Below, one piece after another: positions 21,535 through 32,362 of a DNA stretch of 52,610 nucleotides (positions are counted from its first letter, which is position 1; every line of letters begins with the position of its first letter). This DNA comes from Tieghemiomyces parasiticus. Lineage: Eukaryota > Kickxellomycota > Dimargaritomycetes > Dimargaritales > Dimargaritaceae. The notes under the pieces are model-generated. The model was not told the DNA's origin. It worked only from the letters and a program-made list of their open reading frames with translations, and did no database searches. Location of the stretch: NCBI GenBank assembly GCA_027575765.1, contig JANBPT010000229.1, positions 1-52,610 of the forward strand, written 5' to 3'. A program made the position numbers and the translations under genes.

Positions 21535-22896
21535 CGTGGCGGTAGCGTTAGTGGTGGCGGTGGCGGTGGTGAAGCAGGCCGGCGCGTGGTGTGAAGCTCT
21601 TGCACGAGGAGAGAGGTCAAGCAGAATGAGGGCGGCTGCAGGAATTCGTGAAGGGCGTAGACTAAGGTAAGGAAAATAAAAAGAAGAAGAAAAAAGAAAA
21701 AGAAACAGGCAGCCGCCCTTTTGTAGTGAGTAGGTTAGGTGGGCAGTCCCCTCCCGGGCGCTCCAGGGGCGGGCCGTTGGCGGCGAAACGGCGCCTGGCC
21801 GAGTAGCCCAACTCCGTTGTTGATACCTTCCATATTAGGAAGGTAATTTTCAGGGAGTATCCACACGGGCGGGCCGCTGGTTGGCTACTGGCTAAACGTG
21901 GTGCAGCCCTGGTGCATACTGTCCACAGTCAGCCCGCCTTCCGCTCCCACATTCCTCCCTCCCCCCTACCATTTATCCCATCTCTTGCCCCATCCAAGCT
22001 TCCCTTTAGCAGTCCCATAATTCACCTATCCTAGCGTGGCTTGGCCGCCCATTGCCCTGGCTGCCCTGTTGATGACGATTCCGCATGCGTTTTCCTTGCC
22101 TGCAAACAAGTAGCAGCCTAGCTGTACCTCGTTTGGTACTATCATTATGATGGGCAGGACTGGTTCTGTCACTGAAATAAAAGAGGAATAAAGCATTCTT
22201 TGACCACACTGTCAAGTTAAACTCTACTGCCTTTTGCGACGCCACAGTCTGCAAATGTCATATCGGTTAACGTACGTTGCAAGACTGTCCCTTCACTTGA
22301 CTACCCGTCACATATAGTTGGTGAAACTGGTATAAACTATTAGAGAATCTGACCATTCTTCTTCTCACAACCTGGATGATTTTCTTACCTCATCATAGCG
22401 ACTTGTGGTGCCCAACAACCTACACTAGGCTAGTACAGGTGGGCACCATTCTGTATCTCCAACCCCTGTGCACCACCATACAACCAGCCGCTCAACCCGC
22501 ATGATCCTCCCTCGCATCTCCTCGCGAGCTCACGCTACTAACCTACGAACTCACAAAAATGTATGTCTTCCGGAATTACCTCCGAAACTATGTCCCCTCG
22601 CAACCAAACTTGCTATATGAACCACCGAGTTCGCTTCGATGAACGCGGCCTCGGTTTCGTCACCCACACTTTGTATTGCTAGACAGTGTGTAGCACTCGC
22701 CACCTACGGGCGGTCCTTACTCCTACACTCTACTCCAACAAACTCTCCGCTACTACCATTCCCTCCATTGCTAAGTCCGCCAAAGCGTCAATCGGGCCCC
22801 TTTCGACCCCCACATCCACTAGCCTCTTTGGCGACACCAAGCGACTTCTAAAGCCCCATCCCCCACCCCACCCCACCCAAATTTACCAACCGCTGA
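21535..22896. other. Intergenic upstream of the repeat protein
   Basis: The near part (21535-21720) is a purine-rich strand, meaning a pyrimidine-rich minus-strand leader, with a GAAGAAGA-type run at about 21675-21705. The rest is AT-richer and holds no frame that I recognise. It ends at the start of the mariner remnant; no terminal inverted repeat could be fixed. Confidence 0.45.
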
Positions 22897-23940
22897 GTGT
22901 GGGTCCTCACGGATTATTTGTATTTCGAGGGTCGCAAGGCAGATTCAATTTTATCCGAGCTTACTGACGTACAGGGCTTGACTGCCCCATACATAGCCAT
23001 CAACAATAAAATGGCCAGCTCTCTTTTGCGCAGGCCTCTACTCCTTCAAGATGAGCCTTGGTTTGGTCGCCCATCAAATAACGTTGGCAAACTTTACAGG
23101 GCCACAACTCTTTAACTTGTTGGACCCTGACCCTTGCCTAGCCACCGAATACTTAGCTTTTATCTGCCAAGCTTCCCTGCTACCATGTACAACTTCTTCC
23201 ACAGGGACTTGGGGTTGCACAGCCACTTCAATCGTTGGATCCCCCATGACCTCACCAGTGACTAGCGCCACCGATGGGTGTGTTTTGCCTCTGATTTCCT
23301 GGAGGTGTTTAGCGTGGCCAGTGACTAACCGTTAGACTCCATTGTCACAGGTGGTGAGGCTTGGGTGTATTTTCGTGATCCCCCTGCTGGCTTTAGCTGC
23401 CAGAAGCGGTGGCGTAAAGGGTGGCCCTGTCCCAACTCTGACCCGCCAGAGTCGTGCCATACCCAAGGTGATGCTGACCTTTTTTTGTTTTACCAGTCGC
23501 GGTCAATTACACCTGAGTGCCAAGCCCCCTGGATGTCAAGGTCTCCACTGATCACTACGTAACGTGCGGACTTGAGCCCATGTTCCAGGCCCAGGCAAAG
23601 GCGTGCAGATATCTGGTCTGTCATTCTCCTGCGGCTCTACCATGATAATGCACCACCGCATCACGCCATAACCACCCATTCCTACATATCAGATAATGGA
23701 GTCAGACTTAGAAAAGACTCTCCCTAACGTCCTGATCTAGCCCCTTGCGACTTCTGACTGTTCAGGTATATCAAATAATGGTTGAGGGGTAAGAGGTTAG
23801 CCCCGGCGGAGGTCATAGTGAATGATTGACACTCGGAGCTAGCTACGCTCCAACCAAGTGACTATAGAGCCTGTTTTGATTGCTGACAAGGACGAACCCG
23901 CCGAGCTGTACAAAGTGATAACCATTATTTTACATAAGTA
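22897..23940 (+). mobile_element. Decayed mariner (Tc1/mariner superfamily) transposase
   Basis: The frame shows successive mariner landmarks: LLLQDEPWFGRPSN after the first helix-turn-helix (from 23038); HRDLGLHSHFNRWIPHDL (about 23200), the linker that ends in the WVPHEL motif; SIVTGGEAWVYFRDP (23338) for the first catalytic block; LYHDNAPPHHA (about 23635) for the second; and RPDLAPCDF (23728) for the third. The last two Asp codons (23644 and 23749) are 35 codons apart, giving D34D. The first catalytic Asp is mutated to Gly (GGT, 23353-23355). Several in-frame stops (for example near 23260, 23326, 23560, 23725 and 23755) make it inactive. A C-terminal FDC...R...YF tail ends near 23935. The inverted repeats were not recognised, so the element limits are approximate. 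Confidence 0.85.
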
Positions 23941-24448
23941 CCATTCATCTTTCCGTTACCGTGAGCTTTATGACGTATCTTAATAGGAGCCCTCAATCTT
24001 TTTGAGACCGCCACTTTAAAGATCCCTCACTTGTAGTCCATGCCCTAAAACCATTACGATATTAAGCTCCCTCGTTGTTACTATAGCTATGACCCATCAA
24101 TACTGGCTGGTCCATTGTTCATCCCATCAGCTGCGCTTACTTGCCCGTCCCACTGTACCCCTTCGGCTCCTTTGGCAGTATTTCTACTTTCATCCGTTAT
24201 CATTGCCCCCCCCGTGTCTTGAGCACTGCCATAAATACTAGAACTTCCGCACAATGGCATTCCGCCCCCTTCTCCCAACTACATCTCTCGACAGGCTTGT
24301 CCTCTTCTACCAACTTTGGCCATTCCCGACCCCAGTTTCCCATTGCCGTACTAGCAGACTTGGTAGCTCACCACCCCCTTCCCCGGCCCCACTTCTGCCA
24401 ATATAATCACGTGACTTTCTCTCTTCGCCATTCCGGACAGTCGAAATC
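23941..24448. other. Promoter region of the first MATE gene
   Basis: Lies between the mariner remnant and the ATG. It contains ATAAATA at 24231-24237 (218 nt upstream of the ATG) and a palindromic TCACGTGA at about 24408-24415. The CACGTG core is an E-box type site that bHLH regulators could bind. Confidence 0.45.
24231..24237 (+). promoter_or_regulatory. TATA-like element of the first MATE gene
   Basis: ATAAATA lies 218 nt before the ATG at 24449, a spacing similar to other genes in the window. Confidence 0.4.
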
Positions 24449-26104
24449 ATGGCATCTGCTCGCCACCTAAGGAAGCCCTCCGACGGTAGTCAGAGTAGCC
24501 GGGGTTCCTTCGCTGGGTCATCGCTTGGGGAAGTAGCCGCGCCTCCCGGTACGAATGATCATCACTACACCCTCCCGAACGTCGCACACACAATGGTCAC
24601 CACCCCCGGGGTGTCACCCAACACCACCGCCTCATTCACAACCGAGCGCACGGCTCTACTTTCGATTGCCTCAGGTCGGCTCGAAGTTGATGCCCCCGAG
24701 CGGTGGACATGGCGCGATCTAAATAGGGAAGTACTGGTCCTCGGCTGGCTGGGCACACCCGTTACCGTGGCCTCGGCCCTTCAACTCTTGAAAATTGTGG
24801 TACCCGGCATGATACTGGGCCGACTCGGTACCGACGCTATCGGCGCTTCAGCGCTAGCCAGCAGCGTGGCCTCGTTCACCGCTGCCGCTCCCCTCCTGGG
24901 GCTACTCTATGCGCTCGACACTTTGTGCAGCCAAGCCTCCACGGGATCTTCCCGACCGGGGCTCTCCGGTATCTACCTCCAGCGGTGCGTTCTGCTCTGT
25001 CTTGCGGCGTTCCTACCGGCCGCCATCCTGTGGTGGAATATCCACCCGGTGCTTATCTACCTGAAGCAAGACCCGGTCATCGCCGCCATGGCCTCCCGCT
25101 ACCTCCGCTACGAGATCTTTTCGTTCTTTTTCAAAGCGGTGTTTGAGTCCACCAAAAAGTTCTTCATTGCTCAGGGGTTTCACCATGCCATCTCGCTCGT
25201 CCAGATCATGAGTATTCCCATGCTTGTAGTTTTTATCTACTTTCTAACCATTTACCCGACCACCTCAATCGGGTTCGTCGGCGTACCGTCCAGCGTCGCT
25301 CTATCCTACTTGATATCTTCGCTTATGGCATTCGCGTGGCTCAAGACATATGGTGCTTCCCGTGGCTGGGCTGGGTTGTCCTGGGAAGCCTTTCTTGGGT
25401 GGGATCGTATGGCCCGCTTGGCTATCCCTGGTTTTCTAGTGGCCGGCACGAAAACCATGGCATTTGACATGCTGGTCGTGGCCACCTCCTACCTAGGCCC
25501 CGCCACCCTGGCTGCCCAGGCCATTATCATGATGACCCTCCAATGCGCTGGAACCGTATTGCTTGGTCTCTCTGCTGTCGCAGCCAACCGCGTGGGTAAC
25601 TTACTGGGCCTGGCCCAGCCCCATCGCGCCCGTAACGCCGCCTACGCGGCCGTGCTGTGCGGAACCGGCGTTGGTATGGTATTTGCGGCGGCACTGTTGG
25701 TTGTACGGCACCGGTGGAGCTACGTGTTCAATCCGGACCCTCAGGTCCATGCGATCTTTGTGCGTATGGTGCCTACCATGGCGGCCCTCATCGTCATCAT
25801 GGTACTGGCATCATTCGCCAACGCGATCCTACGTGGCCAGGGGCGGCCGAAAATCGGTGCTTACATTAACATGGCCGCCTACTACCTCTTGGGGGCCCCT
25901 GTCGGCTTCCTCACGTTCCATTACACTACGGCGGGTATAATGGGGCTCTGGATGGCTCTGTTCTTGGCCATGAGTCTCAGTACCGTTGGGCAGCTCTATT
26001 TTGTATTTGGTTCTGACTGGCCTGATGAGGTCGTGAGGTGCAAGGCTAGGTTGTCCCATGATGAGCATCGCGCTAACTCTGCCTCGGATATTAACCCTGT
26101 GTAG
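24449..26104 (+). CDS. MATE family multidrug/metabolite efflux transporter (copy 1)
   Basis: A single exon of 551 residues. A hydrophilic N-terminus of about 90 residues precedes the conserved TWRDLNREVLVLGWLGTPV entry into TM1. About twelve membrane segments follow, with MATE hallmarks: PGMILGRLGTDAIGASALA, LLYALDTLCSQASTGSSRPG (the CGQ-like region of TM2-TM3), YLRYEIFSFFFKAVFESTKKFFIAQG, and in the second half ANRVGNLLGLAQPHRARNAA. Fungal and plant members (Erc1 type) export organic cations and metabolites by H+ or Na+ antiport from plasma or vacuolar membranes; the substrate cannot be told here. It is tandem with a paralogue starting 2.2 kb downstream on the same strand. Confidence 0.92.
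   Translation: MASARHLRKPSDGSQSSRGSFAGSSLGEVAAPPGTNDHHYTLPNVAHTMVTTPGVSPNTTASFTTERTALLSIASGRLEVDAPERWTWRDLNREVLVLGWLGTPVTVASALQLLKIVVPGMILGRLGTDAIGASALASSVASFTAAAPLLGLLYALDTLCSQASTGSSRPGLSGIYLQRCVLLCLAAFLPAAILWWNIHPVLIYLKQDPVIAAMASRYLRYEIFSFFFKAVFESTKKFFIAQGFHHAISLVQIMSIPMLVVFIYFLTIYPTTSIGFVGVPSSVALSYLISSLMAFAWLKTYGASRGWAGLSWEAFLGWDRMARLAIPGFLVAGTKTMAFDMLVVATSYLGPATLAAQAIIMMTLQCAGTVLLGLSAVAANRVGNLLGLAQPHRARNAAYAAVLCGTGVGMVFAAALLVVRHRWSYVFNPDPQVHAIFVRMVPTMAALIVIMVLASFANAILRGQGRPKIGAYINMAAYYLLGAPVGFLTFHYTTAGIMGLWMALFLAMSLSTVGQLYFVFGSDWPDEVVRCKARLSHDEHRANSASDINPV
24947..24996 (+). repeat. 50-nt tract identical to the second MATE gene
   Basis: These 50 bases match 28835-28884 exactly, including third codon positions, and encode SSRPGLSGIYLQRCVLL. 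Flanking sequence differs at many synonymous sites. Confidence 0.85.
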
Positions 26105-27937
26105 GCCGCTCTCCTCCGGCCCCGTCTCTGTTGATTATAAAATGTGTAACTAATGATGATTCGAATTCGTAACTTTCATGTGGCTATCGAAAAGGGAGTG
26201 TTACTTTAGATGGGTAGGCCAAGGGGTGCCGCTAGTTGGATAACCTCAGCGCTCAGATGGATGGTGTTTACTAATTCGTCACTCCTCTATACCGCCGTCC
26301 ACGCTGGCAGCCGGATTTTGTAACCGATACGCAACGGCTCAACCCATGGCCTTTGGTCAAGGGTAGAAAACTTCGGCTACCTATCTGGTTGTATTTAGAT
26401 GTCACACGCGGCCCCCAATGACAGCTGTCTACCCCTTTTCTTTTCGTTTTTACCAGCCAGGGGTATCTGCCGATGACCGATGACCCCTGCCCCGCATAAG
26501 ACTGGGGCACGCCACGTAGCACGCAACGTAGCAGCCGAGGATACTTATGTTTTCTCCCAACCCTGGACCACTAAGACAGAGACTACCATGTATCAGCTCG
26601 GGTAATTCGGTAGAGGATTCGTCGACCTAAGGCAATTCGTGATATCGTACCTCATACTATAGTCCCAACGCGTTACGAGGCGGAGGGAAGTAATGCTCAA
26701 CGGTGGAGAACCGATAGTGTGCTAATGACCTTGAACGCATTCCAGGTACGCTGCAATTAGTGTCATAATCTAAACCCGGGTCGAATGCCAGGGTGGGGAG
26801 TTGAACGATACTGGCGGGAGAGGTTTTAGGTCGGAGGGAAGTAGTAGACGGTGGCTTGGTTGTTGTCAACATATTTATTTTCCAACAGGAAGGTATTCCA
26901 TTAAAGGTTAAGCGCCGCCTCACTCCTGGATCTACCCGGAACCGCCTTGGGTCCTCTCGCATCTACCGACCCCCTCAATCGTATTGGGAGTAGCCGTAAA
27001 TGAACATCCATTTACCCCACCTCCCATTGCCGATCCCCTGCCGTCATTAGCCGGACAAGCTGGATGCAAGGTCGCATTCCTGGTGCTTATAGCCAGGGTA
27101 CTTATGGGTCACCTTTCCCGGACAATAGGCCCTGTGCGCACCTTTATCGGCCCCATAGTTTCCATTCACTAAACGAAGTATATTTCTGACCGTTGAGGAC
27201 GGTCTAATCCAGGTAGGGGTTCCCTAGTGATACTAACACACTACCTCTCCTTCTCCACACCTCCTCGTTCGAGGAAGGTTGTTGGGCAGTTTTAGTAGAC
27301 TAATTCTTTCCCGAGCCTAATGCGGGTGGGGTTGCAGCAACTATCCCAGCTCACAGTGTCATTAACAAGGTGGGGGGGGGAATACGTGTCCGAGAATGGC
27401 CCATCGGAACGATGAAAGGCTCATCAGGGACGAAAGTAGGTGAAATACAGCATACTAAGCCCTTGAAAGTCAGGTGGGTTCCACATTGCGATCAAGTGAG
27501 GGTGCATCCTACCATTTCCCTTGGCAGCGCTATGTCATTTCGGGTATCATACGATGCCGATAATAATAATTTGAACCCCCCTCCCTTGACACGGCATTTG
27601 TTATTTTTGACATAAGCAAACCTCAGTGTGAGGAGGCCGAAAGGGCAAGGCGGGTTGTCTTGTCCGTCCCCATCCCTCATCACCCGACCGAGGCGATACT
27701 CAAGTCTCCGTATAGTTGAGTTGGAGGGGGGATATGTGTCCTGTTGGTATGTTTTCAATGTGGAGGGTTGTCACAGGAGGAGCTTTGGTGTGGTCGTAGG
27801 ACACCCATCACCTCGACCGCCGTGGGTTACATCTTTTCATTTGATCCGAGGTGGGAGCTGGCCTGCTGACACTTTCCACGCACATCTGGGTTCCCTGCGT
27901 GCGGCCCCTTCCCCTGCCTCTTGGGCCCAGCCGGACT
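26105..27937. other. Spacer between the two MATE genes
   Basis: AT-richer, with only short frames and none recognised. It shows no obvious third MATE copy. A G-run occurs at about 27371-27379. Confidence 0.45.
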
Positions 27938-27945
27938 TATAAAAA
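27938..27945 (+). promoter_or_regulatory. TATA element of the second MATE gene
   Basis: TATAAAAA lies 378 nt upstream of the ATG at 28316. The longer distance may mean a long leader or a leader intron. Confidence 0.5.
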
Positions 27946-28315
27946 CGACTCCTAGGCCCTTTGTTCCCCTAGTTCTGACACCCCTTTCCTTTCGTCTAGA
28001 TCAACACCCCCACGGTTACCTACACTTACCTCACGTAGAGAGCCTATACATCTGAAACCGACACCCGCTAAATGCGCTGTTCGGTAATCCTATACTTCCC
28101 GCACCGTATAATACTGAGACCGCTTCCACACGATTGGAGATAATTTTCATTATCCCCACAGTCCCACGCCACCATTTACATATATCTATAATTTTCTACC
28201 TGGATTGCCCGTGCTACTCACCTTACTCCCACCTCATTCCGTTTCGCCCCTACTTCGCTGGCTGCCGCCCAAACGCCGCCCTTTTCACTGCAAGCCTAGC
28301 TTGCTCACTACGGGC

Positions 28316-29992
28316 ATGTCGGGCCCCAAGGCGTCTTCCAGTTTGACACGACGCCACTCCGAATGCAGTCAGAGCGGCTCCGAAGTGTCTACCCTGTACG
28401 TAGTGTCCGAAGATTTTGTCGAGCCATCTGCTGCTAAGTCCTCGGGTATCAGTCTCCTGGGTAATGACGGTGTCGTCGGCTTCGCTCCCATCGTAGTCAG
28501 CAGTTTTCTTCCTGCTGACCAGTCCGCCACCGAGCGTACAGCTCTGCTTTCCGCCTCTTCGGACGAGTTAACATTTGATGCCCCCGAGAAGTGGACATGG
28601 CGGGATCTCGGTAGAGAGGCTGTGGTCCTTGGCTGGCTAGGTGTACCGATGTCTGTATCCTACGCCTCCAAAATTCTCGAAATTTTGGTACCCGGTATGG
28701 TACTGGGCCGGCTCGGCGCGGAAGCCATCGTCACTTGGGCGCTGTCCAACAGCATTGCCTCGTTCACTGCCACCGGTCCCCTCTTGGGGCTCCTGTCGGC
28801 GCTCGACACTCTGTGTAGCCAGGCCTCCACAGGCTCTTCCCGACCGGGGCTCTCCGGTATCTACCTCCAGCGGTGCGTTCTGCTGTGTCTTGTGGCGTTC
28901 CTGCCGTCCGCCATCCTATGGTGGAATATCCACCCGGTGCTTATCTATCTCAAGCAAGACCCAGCTATTATCGGTATGATCACCCGCTACCTCCGCTACG
29001 AGTCCATCTGCTTCTTATTCACCATTATGTTTGAGGCCGTCAAGAAGTTCTTTATCGCCCAGGGTTTCCACTACGCCATCTCACTCATACAGACGCTGAA
29101 TACTCCGGTGAACTTGGTGTGCACCTACGTCCTGGTCGTCCACCCAACCACCTCGATCGGGATCGTCGGTATTCCTGCGAGCATTGCTGTTGCCAACGCT
29201 CTGGGTTTTCTGATGGCTATCGTGTGGTTTAAGGCCTACGGTGGCTCCCGCGGCTGGACCGGACTGTCCTGGGACGCTTTCCGTGGCTGGAGGCAAGTGG
29301 CTCGTTTGGCCATACCAGGGGCGTTCATGACCAGCTCGGATGTCGTGGTGCTCAGCCTGATGACTATGGCAGCTTCGCTACTAGGCCCCGTAACCTTGGC
29401 CTCCCACGCGGTTGCCAAGATGACTATGGAAATGCTCGGGATTGTACAGCTTGGGCTCATCACCGTGACAGCCAACCGTGTGGGTAACCTGCTGGGGCTG
29501 GCCCAGCCCCACCGCGCCCGCAACACCGCCTACGCCGCCCTCCTTGGGGGGACGGGCATTAGTGTTGGATTGGCTACTCTCTTTTATACCCTACGTCACA
29601 AGTGGAGCTACATCTTCAATCCGGATCCCCAGGTCAATGCCGTCGTGCAGCGCTTGGTTCCTATCCTGGCCGTGAACCTTATATTCCTGGTACTGGCTTT
29701 GTTGTCTAAGGCCGTACTAGGCGGTCAAGGACGGCCCAAGATCGGTGCCTACATGCACTTGGTGGTATATTATTTGGCCGTTATTCCCTTCGGACTTTTC
29801 ACACTTTACTGCACTACCTGGGGTCTCACGGGGCTGTGGACGGCACTCCTTTTGGCATCAAGTCTCATGGCCAGTGGTCTACTGTACTTTGTTCTACACA
29901 GCGACTGGTCCAGCGAGGTCCGCAAGTGTAAGACCCGGCTGGCCCACGACGAGCACTATAGACTACCACCCCCTGATGTGGCCTCCGTCTAG
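28316..29992 (+). CDS. MATE family multidrug/metabolite efflux transporter (copy 2)
   Basis: A single exon of 558 residues, starting at the first in-frame ATG (28316, MSGPKASSSLTRRHSECSQS). It aligns with the upstream MATE over the whole membrane part: TWRDLGREAVVLGWLGVPM, LGLLSALDTLCSQASTGSSR, WWNIHPVLIYLKQDPAI, KKFFIAQGFHYAISLIQ, ANRVGNLLGLAQPHRARNTA and GQGRPKIGAYMHLVVYYLA. The hydrophilic N-terminus differs, so the pair could differ in targeting or regulation. Gene order and strand show a tandem duplication. The 50-nt and about 29-nt identical tracts (the latter encoding WWNIHPVLI) suggest gene conversion after divergence. Confidence 0.92.
   Translation: MSGPKASSSLTRRHSECSQSGSEVSTLYVVSEDFVEPSAAKSSGISLLGNDGVVGFAPIVVSSFLPADQSATERTALLSASSDELTFDAPEKWTWRDLGREAVVLGWLGVPMSVSYASKILEILVPGMVLGRLGAEAIVTWALSNSIASFTATGPLLGLLSALDTLCSQASTGSSRPGLSGIYLQRCVLLCLVAFLPSAILWWNIHPVLIYLKQDPAIIGMITRYLRYESICFLFTIMFEAVKKFFIAQGFHYAISLIQTLNTPVNLVCTYVLVVHPTTSIGIVGIPASIAVANALGFLMAIVWFKAYGGSRGWTGLSWDAFRGWRQVARLAIPGAFMTSSDVVVLSLMTMAASLLGPVTLASHAVAKMTMEMLGIVQLGLITVTANRVGNLLGLAQPHRARNTAYAALLGGTGISVGLATLFYTLRHKWSYIFNPDPQVNAVVQRLVPILAVNLIFLVLALLSKAVLGGQGRPKIGAYMHLVVYYLAVIPFGLFTLYCTTWGLTGLWTALLLASSLMASGLLYFVLHSDWSSEVRKCKTRLAHDEHYRLPPPDVASV
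28835..28884 (+). repeat. 50-nt tract identical to the first MATE gene
   Basis: The partner of 24947-24996. A further run of about 29 identical bases covers the WWNIHPVLI codons just downstream in both genes. Confidence 0.85.
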
Positions 29993-30769
29993 ACCGACAC
30001 TACCCAGATAAGATTCGGCGGGGCTCGGCGCAGGCGGCCCCATGGTACATGCGCCGGCTCACAGTTTACATATGTATATTATCTCTGTATCCTCTCGTTC
30101 CCATCCCACCAAACAAGGTCCGCATATCTATATTTACTATCTGTATAATGAATTATCTATTCCAGATTTTCCGGTAACACGGACAGACTGCCTCCCAGTC
30201 CTGCGGGTTTCCAATACGTGAGGGCATGAGCAGCTACAACTGCAGTACAGACTCTACCAGAACAAACTCGCCACGACGCCAACCTGTGGCATTACTGCCT
30301 GTATTAGCGTAGACAGGGAAGGCGACACGGGCCCTTCATTAAGATGACAACCGGAGTGTATGTGGATCTAGTAAAGAGTGATATACCGCCGAGAGAGACG
30401 TGATCTGGGTCAAAGACTATCAAGCGAGTCGGCGACAACCCTACCCCTGCCGCTGCTGGTGTCGCGGTAGTCCTAAGCCGTATCCTTTACAAGGGGATTA
30501 TGTGTAGCCTCTGGTCCATTGCATCATTCCACTATCGGCGGCGATATTGCAAGTGATATATGTTAACCCCATAGGTCTCCGAAGGTCCATGTTGCTACTT
30601 TGTACCATGGTTCGAACAGAACCCCTAGGCTATTAATACTGCCTGTCGGCCCTTCCTGGAACGTTCATATGGCTCAATGCTACATGTTCTGCTTCCAGAG
30701 CCCGGATATCCTCAACCTCGGAACCTGTACTTCCCAGAAATCCACACCACACTTACCCAATTCCTAGAT
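29993..30769. other. Spacer before the DHA1 transporter
   Basis: AT-rich, with CTATTAATACT near 30630. No gene was seen apart from an in-frame extension of the next gene to an ATG at 30677. Confidence 0.45.
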
Positions 30770-32362
30770 ATGGTCCCGCCTCATGCTGCACAGACGGTCC
30801 CCCGCGGTACCGCTGTCGTTGCCCAAGAAGCCGAGCGCAGTGTGGAAATGTCGAACAGTAAGCTTGCTGTGCCACTCGTCGCATCAAACAGCACCCTCAA
30901 CCACCCTCCATCGATCGGGCCTCCTTCTGACTTGCCGTATTCGCCCTTCTCGCCCGCCTGGAAACGCATCATTGTTGCCCTGAGTGGTGTGGCGGGGATC
31001 CTAGCCACCTTTGCCACCACCGTGCTCTTACCGGCTATTCCGAGTATCGCCCAAGACCTCGAAAGTACTGTGGCCCGTATCAACCTGACCGTTTCGGTGT
31101 TCCTCATCGGCCAGGGCGTAGCCCCTATCCTCTGGGGCCCACTCGCCGACCAGTTCGGGCGGCGCTACGCCTACTCATTAGGCTGTCTCGTCTGCACGTT
31201 AGCGTCCGTCGGGTGCGCCCTAGCGCGCACGGATTCCCTGCTTCTAGGTATGCGATTTTTACAGGCCTTCGGCTCCTCAGCCACCCTGGTCACCACGGCT
31301 GGGACGATCAGCGATCTCTACGAACCGGCGCAGCGGGGTCGGGCGCTGGGCCTATGCTACAGCACTCAAATGTTCGGGCCTGTGCTGGGCACCATTTTCG
31401 GTGGATTAATTACCACCGGATGGGGTTGGAGATGGACCATGTGGGTGACCACTATATTGAGCGCAAGCTTCTTCATCGTCCTCACCCTCTTCTTGCCTGA
31501 AACCCATCGGGCTACGGTAGCCCGTCAACGCCGTCTTGCACTGAAGGACCTACCCCCTGATCTCCACCTTCGACCACGCCCCACGATTTCACTTGCACAG
31601 ACCAACCCGTTCGCGCTCTTTTCTGCCCTCCGGCTCAAATACGTTAGCGTTCCGGTCCTTTGTACCACGCTGCTATTTAATTCGTTTTTTGCGGCCAACA
31701 CCGTCATGACCACCGTCCTGTCCAATGACTATGACTATTCGGCCTCGGTCATCGGCCTGTGCTATATCCCCTTCGGTGTGGGCTGTATCGTTGGAGCCTT
31801 CGTCGGCGGTATTGTTGCCGATCGCGCCTTTCAGCGCCAGATCCTCCGTATCGATAGGCCGTCGGTCAACGGCGATCTCACTGGAGAACAAAGCAGCCCT
31901 TGCGTGGTCAATGGTGACGAAAAACCGCTACCTACAAGCAACCCACCGTACGAGGCACGCCTCCGGTCCGCACCTGGGCTCCTTATCATGTTTTCCCTAG
32001 CGCTCATTGCGTGGGCCTGGACGCTGAACTTCGCCCTGCCCGTGGCAGCCAGTCTCGTCTGCGCGTTCCTCATTGGACTCTGTCTCAATGTGTGTAACAA
32101 CGCGCTTCTGACTTACCTGGTGGATATTTTTACGGCCAAGAGTGCCTCCATCAGCTCCGTGGCCAACACCGCCCGGTGTTTCTACTGTGCGCTATGGATT
32201 AGCTTCATCAATGTCGTGGTCGCGCACTGGGGGGTCGGTTGGGCATTCACTTTCCTGGCCGCTCATACCCTCCTTGGCGCGATTCTGGTCGGTTTATTAT
32301 ATCGACACGGGGCTACGTGGCGGCTGAAAACCCCTCCTACTCCCTACCTGAGTTGGAATTAA
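30770..32362 (+). CDS. MFS drug:H+ antiporter (DHA1, QDR-like)
   Basis: 530 residues from the ATG at 30770; an alternative in-frame ATG at 30677 would add 31 residues. A hydrophilic N-terminus of about 65 residues is followed by twelve membrane segments. TM1 ends TTVLLPAIPSIAQDLES, TM2 reads INLTVSVFLIGQGVAPILWG, and MFS motif A is GPLADQFGRR (123-132). Motif C-like GPVLGTIFGGLITTGWGWRW lies in TM5. A central loop of about 50 residues with PETHR at its start follows the WRWTMWV segment. These features fit the fungal DHA1 family (QDR/TPO type), which exports drugs, polyamines or weak acids across the plasma membrane. Its position beside two MATE exporters suggests an efflux-rich locus, but no shared regulation is visible. 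Confidence 0.88.
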   Translation: MVPPHAAQTVPRGTAVVAQEAERSVEMSNSKLAVPLVASNSTLNHPPSIGPPSDLPYSPFSPAWKRIIVALSGVAGILATFATTVLLPAIPSIAQDLESTVARINLTVSVFLIGQGVAPILWGPLADQFGRRYAYSLGCLVCTLASVGCALARTDSLLLGMRFLQAFGSSATLVTTAGTISDLYEPAQRGRALGLCYSTQMFGPVLGTIFGGLITTGWGWRWTMWVTTILSASFFIVLTLFLPETHRATVARQRRLALKDLPPDLHLRPRPTISLAQTNPFALFSALRLKYVSVPVLCTTLLFNSFFAANTVMTTVLSNDYDYSASVIGLCYIPFGVGCIVGAFVGGIVADRAFQRQILRIDRPSVNGDLTGEQSSPCVVNGDEKPLPTSNPPYEARLRSAPGLLIMFSLALIAWAWTLNFALPVAASLVCAFLIGLCLNVCNNALLTYLVDIFTAKSASISSVANTARCFYCALWISFINVVVAHWGVGWAFTFLAAHTLLGAILVGLLYRHGATWRLKTPPTPYLSWN

